NCBI GenBank assembly: GCA_963402885.1
Contig: OY727094.1
Span: forward strand, 21,578,501 to 21,642,500
Direction of reading: 5' to 3'
DNA: 64,000 bases
Source of the DNA: Antedon bifida
Taxonomy: Eukaryota > Echinodermata > Crinoidea > Comatulida > Antedonidae
The position numbers were made by a program, and so were the translations under genes. How positions within the stretch are numbered: position 1 is the first letter of the stretch; each line of letters opens with the position of its first letter. Shown here in pieces: positions 23,241 through 32,460 of this stretch. The notes under the pieces were generated by a model, which was not told where the DNA came from, searched no databases, and saw only the letters and a program-made list of their open reading frames with translations.

Positions 23241-24455
23241 CCCCTTGTTATTGTCACGATCTTTTTTTTTTGGTTATCCGCAACTTAGTTGCGGATAACC
23301 CTTGTGATTGTAAATATCTTTTTTTTTCATCTTTATTCTTATTTCTTTCCCGGATTTTTGTGCGTCGCATATCTCTCATCCTTGTCAACATAAGATTATA
23401 TAACTTTGTCATAAGATTGACCTGTAGCTGTAGATGTGCAAGAAACTTCGTTATATGACGTTAGAGTTGCGCAGCGTAAGTTACGCGCGATTTTATGAAT
23501 TTCAATGATTGGTCATAGATTATAAACCAAAAGTCGTTTTGTATTGACACTTGGTGAAAATTTAAGTCATATCAAGGGCAAACTTTCTATGGATTAAAAA
23601 TTACATGTTTCACAAGAAGTTACGCGCGCACGCGCATTTAAAATTTCAAAATGCGCAAAATTAATTTCTAATCAACTTTCTACGCTGATCATGACATTTT
23701 GAGCATGTCAAAAATTCCCACGCGCGCCCGCATTTTTACGTGCGTTGTGCGCACGTAACACTAAAAATATATTTTTTTGCGTGATTTATGTTTTTCCAGC
23801 CTTTTCTAGTAATTTTACCAACTTTCTAAACAATTTCGACTTAAAATCACGTCATACGAGCACGTCGAATTGGATAATTTGCGCGCGTTTTTGATGAAAA
23901 AGTTTTAAAATTCGTCAAAATTATGCCTTTTTTTAAACAGTCATAGATTCTAAACTACATGATGAACTTTTATTTTTTTTACATATTCTGGAAGTTAATG
24001 AGTTGTAGATATCGGATCATGAATCAATGGGTAACCGGACATTGTGACGTCATCGTATGGCCACTCGAATATAAAATATTGGATTTTTGTCTCTTTCGTC
24101 ATAGCTCATCACATTTAATAGAGCGCATCTCCACTTATACGTATTCCATTTCCCCCCATTTTTTATATTGTCTAGGTCAATCAATTATCTTTAGCATGAT
24201 TTATCATTTTTAAGATTTTTAAGACGTCATCATGGGCAAAAGCGTCAATAACTTTGGTCACTTATTTTCACCTATTCTGCACTGTATGTAGTACGTATAC
24301 AGTATATAGTATATACTGTATTACTTAGACGTGACACAAAATAGAGAGCGCACTAACATTTTTTCAATGGCATAATAGTTTTTCTGTGCGCAATATTCTA
24401 ACGTATGGCGTGGCGGATAACCCGAATTCGTCAAAGTGACGAGTTCAAATCTAGT
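23218..24455 (+). repeat. Hairpin-repeat family, longest copy, inserted in the Penelope ORF
   Basis: Opens with two perfect hairpins: GGTTATCCGC-ACTTG-GCGGATAACC (23218-23242) and one with 13-bp arms at 23272-23300. The body has CpG-containing 'acgcgcg' words and a CRE-like TGACGTCA at 24045-24052. The copy ends near GGCGGATAACC (24413-24423), followed by GTGACGAGTTCAAATCTAGT (24436-24455), a 20-mer also found in the copy at 28.99 kb. The insertion splits the RT from the GIY-YIG domain. The family recurs at 1.64, 28.4, 30.0, 31.3, 48.6 and 55.6 kb. Confidence 0.7.
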
Positions 24456-24713
24456 TTTAATTGTGTCTCTATTAATGTGATATATGCCATTATTTGTACG
24501 AAATGTAATGTAATCTATATTGGAGAAACTAAACGAAGACTTGGGGATAGATTTGTAGAACATTTACGTATTAATGATATACGGGTTACTGGCATAAAAC
24601 AATGCAATTCATCCGAACGTGACCGTAGACGACTAGAAGAACGTATAATTTTTCAACTTCGAACTCTTAAACCCAACGGACTTAATGTATCTTTTAAATC
24701 ATTTAGGAACTGA
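24448..24713 (+). pseudogene. Penelope-like element GIY-YIG endonuclease domain
   Basis: The frame reads SSFNCVSINVIYAIICTKCN followed by VIYIGETKRRLGDRFVEHLR, the Penelope variant of the GIY-YIG nuclease (here IYA...IYIG) with the conserved KCN spacing and the ET-x-R-x-L-x-x-R helix. A short in-frame gap after HLRIND joins directly to IRVTGIKQC. Then ERDRRRLEERIIFQLRTL supplies the Glu-containing helix and LKPNGLN the C-terminal signature. It lacks a start codon of its own because the 1.2-kb hairpin repeat separates it from the RT. In intact elements the two are one protein. Confidence 0.85.
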
Positions 24714-24894
24714 GTTCTATCTTGTCTATCTGATTGACATGAGTTATTATTATGTAATACCTTTTGTTTGTCAATGCTTTTGTCTATTTGTTATTTGCTT
24801 GTTCATTGTTACGCCCATATAGCCCATAATAGACTCCTTTATTTTCTAGTGTACCCTTTTTCTATATGTATTCGTCTTTTACCAATATTCTATC

Positions 24895-24927
24895 AGTACC
24901 TGATGATGACCTATGGTCGAAAGTACT
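24895..24927 (+). ncRNA. Candidate hammerhead-ribozyme-like core at the Penelope 3' end
   Basis: CTGATGA (24900-24906) is followed by the small stem GACC-TAT-GGTC (24908-24918) and GAAA (24919-24922), flanked by AGTAC and GTACT. CUGAUGA - stem II - GAAA is the conserved hammerhead arrangement, and Penelope-like elements are known to carry hammerhead motifs. Against it: one extra T between CTGATGA and stem II, and I could not place a convincing GUH cleavage site. It may be a degraded or non-canonical copy. Confidence 0.4.
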
Positions 24928-24984
24928 AGTATAATAAATATTTTATTTTGAGGCAGAAACAAGAAATTTGTCTGTTTTATTTGG

Positions 24985-25331
24985 ATTTATATATATATAT
25001 ATATGTGTGTTTAAAATGGCGGCCATCTTAAATTTCAACATGGCGGCTGAAATAGAATATTTTCAACTTTAAAACAGTATATTTGGAATCCTCAGTATCA
25101 CAAATATAGGTATAGACACCATTTTTAACTTGCTATGTCACTTAAAAGTTTGAAATGGCGGCCATTTTGTTTTCAACAATTTAGGGGTGAAGATCTAAAA
25201 ATTGGGCCGGGAAAACAGCAGATTTGGATTTAGCACCCCAAAATTACCCTAAAACACATGTTTATTCGCTTTTAATACGAAATGCCTACAGCATTTTATT
25301 TTTATCAAATCTGGACTAGTCTACTACATTA
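24985..25331. other. Non-coding segment with ATGGCGGC motifs
   Basis: Follows the Penelope 3' end and an AT microsatellite (24993-25004). It contains AAAATGGCGGCCATCTT, AACATGGCGGCTG and GAAATGGCGGCCATTTTG within about 150 bp, each resembling the YY1 recognition core. No ORF. Confidence 0.5.
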
Positions 25332-25838
25332 GGGAGGTTTCGCAACCTTACGAATACGATAACGAAAACGGATACGTCACACATTTGTGAAACTTTTGAG
25401 CTGATCCCCACTTCATATTCATAAAGCGTATTCCTGTTGACGAATATCACCAGTCATATTCGTAACTACAAAACGAGTATAGTTTTTGATCTATTTTGCA
25501 CATTTTGCATTTGAATTAGGAATGATTCATGATTATAATATAATTATAGATTTATTGAAAGTAATTTACTAAAATAATTTACTAAAATGCCAGGTCAATT
25601 TTTATAAATAGCAGTTTTTAAAGTCCTCACTCGCTTTGATGTTACGCTAGGCCTAGGCAGCCAAGCACAAAGCAACACGTACCTGCGCTTCGCTCAAATT
25701 TACCGCAGTCATATTTTGGACGACGCCCTCAATATTTCGTTGCCGTGCGAAACAGATTTTTACTGGCTTACGAAAACGAATACGTGTGCGTAACGTATCC
25801 GTTTTCGTTATCGTATTCGTAAGATTGCGAAACCTCTC
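25332..25838. mobile_element. TA-flanked MITE (Tc1/mariner-like)
   Basis: Terminal inverted repeats of about 46 bp: the left end starts GGGAGGTTTCGCAACCTTAC, the right end reads as the complement of GAGAGGTTTCGCAATCTTAC, and both continue into an ACGATAACGAAAACGGATAC-like block. Each end is flanked by TA (25330-25331 and 25839-25840), the target duplication of Tc1/mariner elements. 507 bp, no transposase. It is nested inside the TIR composite. Confidence 0.8.
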
Positions 25839-26092
25839 TATTAATGGTTGTTTCGACATTAGCTGGCATTTCTACATTAGCGGTTGTAATACACCCCTAT
25901 TTGGGGGCATAATTGTTGAACCTAAATTCGTTTTAATTGTCAATAATACAATATTATCTAATTCAATTTAATTAGTAAACAAGGTTACATCAGTTGGTTA
26001 CAATCAGTACCGAACGTATGAACCAAATTTATATACCATCGAGTAAAAATTCTACAAGTAACGTGCGGTTTGCTCTTACGTAAATTTTATGA

Positions 26093-28439
26093 TATTATGG
26101 ACAAATAAAGTATTCAGTATGGTTAAATGTTTGAAATAATAAATATTAATATACAAGGAGTTGAATCGTGGAAATAATTAACAATAACAATGGAATCAAC
26201 TCTCGGTAATAATGTTGAGCAAAATGGCAGAGAGTTACAATATGTCATAAGGGGAAAAGTAACAGGGAAAATATCTATGGGACAACTAGCCTAACTTTTT
26301 CCAACAATAGATTGATGTATAATCATAATAATACTATTCCTTGAAATGCCAGTGACATGTATTGATACTGTGAAAGACCTGTCAAAACATCAAGATATTT
26401 AACTTGATGCAAATTTACAATAATATTAAGAAACATCCTCTTTAATTTAATTGTGGTATGTTTATTTCTTGTAAATTTTTATTTTTGGGTCCCTTATGAT
26501 AAGCTTTAGCTGGATGGACCACCCTTGTAAAATATTGTTGAGAAAAAATGTGTTGTAATACTTTATTAAAAATACTGCTTTATAAAATATTCAATGATTA
26601 AAAGTTAGTCCTCTTTGCTTGACACATTCTATCCATTTATAGCAGCTCATTGTGGACCAACACTTGACAGTTGTCTGTTTAAGAGCATGCTAAGAAATTA
26701 GAAACGACAGATGCCAAATGAAAGCACTCGGATACTAATGACTAAAATTGTTTGATGTGCTCTATGATTCAAGTTGTGTATATGGATATAGATAGATTAT
26801 ATACAATTTAACCACTTCCATTAGCAGAAGGCCACTAAAGAGACTATACTATACTTCACAGCGCAGTCTCAAAAGGAACAAATTTGAAAATGCTAATGTT
26901 ACCTGTTTACATATCAGATTGTGTTTTTATTTTATCATTCAGTCATCAGTAAGATTTTAATAAATCTCTCCTCCTTTTCCATCTTGGTCAATCTAATACA
27001 GTATATAATTTATCTAAATCAAAAAAATTCTTAATTTGAATACCATATTAAATAGTAAGGCTTCTTAGAATTTGGTTGGAAGCATAAAACTTGGTATGGA
27101 AACTTCGAATCGAAAATTCGCAACTTTTAAGATTTGAGACCATTTAAAATTTGACCTTTGACCTCAGATAATGTCCGATTCCTCAGAACCTCGTAAACCG
27201 TACATCCCAGAAACACAAAAATAATGGCAAATGATGCAGAAGTACTACTTTCCATTCACATTTAATAAAAACATATGCATTTAACTCAATACTATAAGAG
27301 TTATTTTAAAATGATAGATCTGGACCTACTGTACAGTATATGACATTTTACCGAGTTGACAGTAGTAGTATTAGTGTTAACATGTAAAAGAAATAAAAGT
27401 GAAATCATTTCTTTTGTTTTATTAACTGCTTATATCTTAATTCAACATTATACTGGGAAAATTATTAACCAGCCCTCCAGTAATTGTATGTTGTTTTTGG
27501 TGAAAAGGTTAAATCTAGCGTCATCCACTTTGTCGTATAAACACAACATATGAAATAGTCCATTGCAATACCGTGTTGCCCTTACTCAGTATTATGTTTG
27601 GGCCAATGTTCTAATCAATTAGCTAAACATTCCAAGTTCATCTGTTAAAGTCCATTTAAACAATAAATGGGTCATACATTGTTCTGATTATTCATACAGA
27701 CTTAATTTCTCCTACCACCACATATAGACATCGACATAGACATCGCTTTATTCATCCATAAATTTGGAAATTATATTTTTTAGGGGGATGGTCCCCTTTA
27801 TTTTCAATGCAAAACGCCATAATGTTTTATATGTATTTACTGCAATATTGATTATGAGTGCAATTTCTAACAATCTGGAAGCATAAATTTCTCAGATTTT
27901 TCAAAACATTTATTATTAGGTGAATTTACCAAGTTGTAATTTTAAAAAAAATGTTCTTTTGTACAGGAACCATTAATCCTATTGAGAGTGCAGAGTTCAA
28001 CATTGTAGGAATGTAAATCTTATCGTCGCACATAACTTTGTAGGCTACATTATACATTAAATGAGTGAATTTTCCAAGTCTATATTCCTAAAAGTTTTGT
28101 CAAAGAAGAAACGATCCTTACAACACCACCATTAGTTAACACGCATCTTTACAGTACGTTCTTCACCATAGTCTTATTTCAAAGCTTCTGAAGATAGTCT
28201 GGGACAGATTTTTAGTGACTAAAAGAGTGTTGCACTACTAAATGTTTATTTTTTTACCTCCGTCCAAACCATGGCGAGGCTGAGGTAGTAAAGTCCATCA
28301 ATCCAAAAACACAGTAACTAAAGGAACTTATTTGTGGACACGTACAATATAGTTTATAATCATTTAGTCTCCTATCAATTAAATTCTTTGGTTTGGAAAG
28401 AGAATTAATTGAGAAAGAACATATTAAAATCTAGGAGAA
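26093..28439. other. AT-rich region with one LINE 3' tail
   Basis: No gene found. 26488-26535 (GTCCCTTATGATAAGC...GCTGGATGGACCACCC) is related to the LINE 3' UTR at 48042-48090, so a LINE tail ends here on the plus strand. A TGACCTTTGACCT direct repeat lies at 27152-27164. The rest is featureless AT-rich DNA. Confidence 0.45.
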
Positions 28440-29040
28440 AATGGGAAACGCATTAGCGTGATGCGCTCTATTGAATTAACTAGTACAAAAGTGAAAAAAA
28501 ACTTTTTTTTTTAAATTTGAGTGGCCATATGGTGACGTCAAAATATCAGGTGGGTACAAATTTTACATGAATTGATATCTACAACTCGTCAGCTTCCATA
28601 ATACATTTTAAAAAATGGGGGTAACCAGCCATACTGAGGAGCTATAACAAGTAAGTCAGTAAGTAAACTTATAGGTCTATTTTTGCAAAAATAGACCAAT
28701 GTATGCGAAATTGATTAGAAATTAATTTTGCACGTACTTGCGTAATATTTTGCATAGTACGCTATTTTTTATCATGTCAAAAGTTTCTCCATATTATGAA
28801 AATAAATTTTTTATTAGAATATATAATCAACCATAAAATTTCATAAAATCACACGTAACTTTTACGTCATATACCAAAGTTTCCTGCACATCTACAGTTA
28901 CAGGTCAATCTTCTGACAAAGTTATAAGATGTTATGTTGACAAGAATTAGAGATACAAAATTCGGGGAAAGAAAGAAGAATGAGATAGACTAGATTTGAA
29001 CTCGTCACGATGATGAGTTAGGCTATCGGGCAACGCATCG
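28440..29040 (-). repeat. Hairpin-repeat family copy, minus strand
   Basis: Reads as the reverse complement of the 23.3-24.2 kb copy: 'gaattgatatctacaactcgtcagcttcc', 'gtggccatatggtgacgtca' and 'caatcttctgacaaagttataa' are shared in order. It carries TGACGTCA (28533-28540) and ends at the tRNA-like segment whose complement is GTGACGAGTTCAAATCTAGT (28989-29008). The tandem hairpin is replaced by a diverged CGATAGCC end. Confidence 0.65.
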
Positions 29041-30004
29041 TAACATACAGATGCTATTTATAGGCTTTGTTACAGCCTCTACTGTTGGGCGTAGGTTTTT
29101 ACTTGAACGATCAAATAAACAATCTCAGACAACTTGTAACGCTTCAAACACTTTATTCAATTCTCAATGGCGATGGCCATGGCAACTTGCCGATGTGATG
29201 AAGATCACGATAATGACGCTGATGATGATCAGCTATTGAATAAAGACTGACTTTACTGATGGTGATGATGGTTTCAACTAGAAACAAAAGATAATAACAT
29301 GTTTGTTATTATAACAAGCATTTACGTTTAAATAACTCTTACGGAGCTCCAAACATAACAATAACAAACACTTCCGTGTAAATAGCTCTTGAATAGAGCC
29401 GTGCTCAATCAAGCGGAACGACCACTGTCCGCATCCTTCATCATCCCATGGCAACCGCGGGAGAATGATTACGAACGTTACAACATTATACAACGAGCGT
29501 GAACATGCTTTCAATCTTGGCCATAGATAGGCCTACACTCCACGCACCATTTAGACGGCGTTCGGAGTAAAAATTAACTATAATATAACTTCAATCAACT
29601 ACTGCATTAATCATAATTTCTTATTATTATCACAATATTATTCATTAGATGATTAAAACTTACGTTTGTGTCTCTTCTAGATAGACCTACGCATAGAACA
29701 CATTATCTTTGTGAGCGGACATATTAGACAACTTTTAATTATAGAGGGCGCAAAAATAACAGATGAGCCGTAACAGGCTTAGCCTAGAGTAAGCTGCACC
29801 ACAACTATTGTACAAACAGCATAGCATCGATCAAAATCGTTCAACAGTTGACTGTATTGGCATTGTAAACGGTTTAGTTTTTATTTTACACCACTCACGT
29901 TTATTTAATTGTTTGAATATGATGACATTTTCAAATTAAAAATAAAGTTCATGTGTCTGAAGAAAAATGTTTTAAGTAATAACATTATTGAAAATTTGAA
30001 GAAA
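29041..30004. other. Unassigned region
   Basis: Contains GATGAT-rich sequence at 29185-29275 and near-palindromic CCATGGCAAC words at 29177 and 29449. No domain-level coding similarity. Open frames at 29051-29239 and 29278-29514 look random. Confidence 0.35.
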
Positions 30005-30780
30005 ATTGATAATGTTTACGTGATATGCACTCTATTGAATGTGACGAACTGTGTCGAAAGAGATAAAAATCCAATTTTTAAAATTTAGATGGCCATATGC
30101 TGACGTCATAACATATTTATGATCTAAATTTCACATGAATTCATATCTACAACTCATTGCGCTTTATAATAAGTTAAAAAAATAGGGGTCACCAGCCATC
30201 CTGAAGAGCTATAATCGATTCAAAATAGGCATATTTTCACACAAATTTGTATCACAAAAATATATAGAACAATAATCAAGCGCAAAAACGGGCTTTCTAG
30301 GCTGCATACGGGCTAAGTGCGCAAGTGCGCGCGCGCAACGCAATTTTTTTGAAAAATGTTAAATGCTTAAAATGTCCTGAAATGTGTAGAAAGTTGATTA
30401 GAAATTGATTTTGAGTATTTTTAACTTTCAAAGCGCGCGTATGCGCAATTTGACCAAGGTTCAAAATTTTGCTGATGATACAGGAAGATGACCCTTGACA
30501 TGAAGCATACGTGTGTAAAGTGGTATTTCAAAATATCTATTGGTATTCAATTTATAGTCAATCTAAGAATTTCAGAAAATCGCACGTAGTTACGCTACGC
30601 GACCATATTTTCATTAAACCAAAGTTTGTTGCACAACTACATATATACGTACATCTCCTAGCCAAGTTACAACATAACTGCTACCGCCGTTTTTTAGATC
30701 TGCGGGACACAAAAATTGAGCAGAAAAAATGAAATTTGTGACAATAACAATAGGCTATCGCTCTACAGAGAGCAATAGCC
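30005..30780 (-). repeat. Hairpin-repeat family copy, minus strand, with terminal hairpin
   Basis: Another reverse-oriented copy with TGACGTCA at 30101-30108 and 'gcgcgcgcaacgcaa' words. At its right edge GGCTATCGCTCT-ACAG-AGAGCAATAGCC (30753-30780) forms a 12-bp-arm hairpin with one mismatch. This is the same position and shape as the GGTTATCC hairpins of other copies but a different sequence, so the hairpin appears to be conserved as a structure. Confidence 0.65.
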
Positions 30781-30933
30781 TAACAATAGCCTAAAAAGAA
30801 AAAAAAGTATGGATAACCAATTAAAATTGTGATATCTAGAATGGTTTGAGCAATTAGCTAGCACAACACTGCATGGAAAATATGTATAAAACATTTTGAT
30901 TGTGGATTGTTAACAATAGCTTGATGATGATGA

Positions 30934-31170
30934 TTACTGCCTCTCCGCTGAAAAGTCTACCGACATTTCCGCTTGGGCTGCTCCGTAAATCTCTTTTACC
31001 AGTTTCTTCCAATCGGATCTTTCATTGGCTAGTTCTTTAAGTTGTTTGATGTCTTTCAATTGTCCGGGATACTTGATGTTTGTGTTCTGCTTATAAAGGG
31101 TGAGTAGGTCGTTGCTCAGAGTTATTGGTAGGGTGGTTCTCGGTCTTCCTCGAAATTTTATATTGGTAGT
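30934..31170 (-). pseudogene. RTE-like LINE ORF2 C-terminus
   Basis: Minus-strand frame: GRPRTTLPITLSNDLLTLYK then LKDIKQLKELANERSDWKKL and VKEIYGAAQAEMSVDFSAERQ-stop. GRPR..W/L followed by a D/S-rearranged 'R..W.......A' helix is the usual C-terminus of RTE-like ORF2 proteins; compare RPVGRPRNNW in the intact element at 49.4 kb. A TCATCATCATCA tract follows the stop, as in RTE 3' tails. Upstream coding is lost where the hairpin repeat at 31314 lies. Confidence 0.7.
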
Positions 31171-31313
31171 GTTGCTGAAATAATAGCTTCACTTGTCAAA
31201 TAAGGATGGAGCTTTTGCAAATAACTTTACTAAACTAAACAGTATTCATGGGTCTCACAACTTATACTTGGCGAAAAACATAAGGTTCGCCCAATAGCTC
31301 CAGATTTGTTATT

Positions 31314-32245
31314 GGTTATGCGCACTTGGCGGATAACCCCTTGTTATTGTCAGGATCTTTTTTTTTTCTATCTTATTAGTTATCCGCTACAAGTGGATAA
31401 CTCCTTGTAATCATCTTGTTTCTTTTTCTATGTTTTTCTTATTAGTTATCCGCATTCAGCGGATAGCTCCTTGCAATTGTATGAAATCATCTTTTTTTTT
31501 CTGTATTATTCTTTCTTTCTGTCAATTTTGTGTAAGTGTAATTTAAATCTTGCGCTAAGTTTCTGTGGGGAAAAAATGGCACAGAAAGTTATGCGTGCAC
31601 GCGCGTTTAAAATTTGTATATGCGAAAAATCAATTTCTAATCTTTTCTATTCGTTCCTTGTCATTTTGAGCAAAAATTCCCACGCACACGCACATTTTTA
31701 TGTGCGAAGTGCGCGCGTAGCATTAAAAACATACTTTTGTCGCGTGATTTATGTTTTTCCAGCCTTTTCTAGTAATTTTACCAATTTTTTAACAATTTCG
31801 ACTTAAAATTACGTCGAATTTGATAATTTGCGCACGTTTTTGATGAAAAAGTTCAAAAATTCGTCAAAATTATGCCTTTTTTTAAACACTCGTAGTTTCT
31901 AAACTAAATGGTCAAAGTTATTTTTATTACATATTCTGGAAGTTGATGAGTTGTAGATATCGGATCATGCATTAATATGGCTAACCGGACATTGTGACGT
32001 CATCGTATGGCCACCCGAATATAAAATATAGGATTTTTGTATCTTTCATCATAGTTCATCACATTTAATAGAGCGCATCTCCACTTATCCGTTTTCCATT
32101 TTCACCCCGATTTTAATATTTTCTAGGTCAATCAACTATCTTTCGCATGAGTTAAAAATATTTTAATTTTTATGACGTCATCATGTCTAAAAATGTAAAT
32201 AGCGTGAGTCACTTATTTTCATCTTTACAGTAAATTTCAATCTAA
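31314..32245 (+). repeat. Hairpin-repeat family copy with three tandem hairpin units
   Basis: Hairpins at 31314-31338, 31378-31402 and 31444-31468 (GGTTATGCGC...GCGGATAACC, AGTTATCCGC...GTGGATAACT, AGTTATCCGC...GCGGATAGCT) are spaced about 65 bp apart, each followed by CCTTGTAAT-T-rich DNA. The body matches the 23.3-24.2 kb copy closely, including 'atatcggatcatg' and 'gtgacgtcatcgtatggcca'. It contains two TGACGTCA sites (31995-32002, 32173-32180). It lies between the two pieces of an RTE-like remnant. Confidence 0.7.
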
Positions 32246-32309
32246 TATAGCTCGTCAGAAAAAAAAGTGATAATCATGATTAAAACATTTTCTGGAAGCT
32301 ATTTTGCTT

Positions 32310-32452
32310 GCACATCTGAATACATCTTCTGAATGATGCTGATGAATTTTGCAGGACATCCAATAATCCTCCCAAAAATCTTGTAGATGAGTTCACAGTT
32401 CACACAGTCCAATGCTTGTAAAGCCTTACTAATAGTAAAGTCAATGTGTAGA
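32310..32452 (-). pseudogene. LINE RT palm fragment (motif A region)
   Basis: Minus-strand translation gives HIDFTISKALQALDCVNCEL followed by IYKIFGRIIGCPAKFISII and QKMYSDVQAK. This matches the RT segment '[D]-x-x-KAFD-x-VN-x-x-L...IL.....P.KFI.II...'. Motif A is degenerate. With the C-terminus at 30934-31170 it has the right order and strand for one RTE-like element broken by deletion and the hairpin repeat. Confidence 0.6.
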
Positions 32453-32460
32453 TCTCTCTC

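Larger units (their letters stand above)
20882..25889 (+). mobile_element. 5-kb TIR-bounded composite element carrying a Penelope-like retroelement
   Basis: TTACAACCGCTAATGTAGAA at the left end and its reverse complement at the right end define terminal inverted repeats of about 40 bp, including a shared inner block CCAGCTAATGTCGAAAC. The target in family A copy 1 is the continuous 'aaaacacccctattt'. Remnants ACACCCTG (left) and ACACCCCT (right) flank the insertion and look like an 8-bp duplication. The left subterminal 170 bp contains about six copies of a CAGCTAATGTAGAAAC-like motif. Inside lie a Penelope-like element (about 21060-24985), a hairpin repeat (23218-24455) and a TA-flanked MITE (25332-25838). 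No transposase was found, so the outer element seems non-autonomous and the retroelement is probably a passenger. Confidence 0.75.
19051..26092 (+). repeat. Dispersed repeat family A, copy 2, split by nested insertions
   Basis: Family A sequence occupies 19051-19646, 20476-20881 and 25890-26092, about 1.2 kb in all, matching the uninterrupted 1.1-kb copy at 58.57-59.69 kb (opposite strand). Two insertions, at 19647-20475 and 20882-25889, account for the rest. The first part carries the degenerate coding-like block INSHDDLCSQLKLAPWELL, which is also found in copies 3 and 4. Confidence 0.8.

Noticed and set aside
23218-23300. Hairpins followed by T runs read as bacterial-type terminators
   Set aside because: Eukaryotic context and recurrence at the head of a repeat family; not terminators.
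31314-31468. CRISPR-like regular repeats
   Set aside because: Units are palindromes in a dispersed eukaryotic repeat, with no constant repeat/variable spacer pattern and no cas genes.
31471-31806. 111-codon plus-strand frame
   Set aside because: Lies inside a hairpin-repeat copy; other copies do not preserve the frame.
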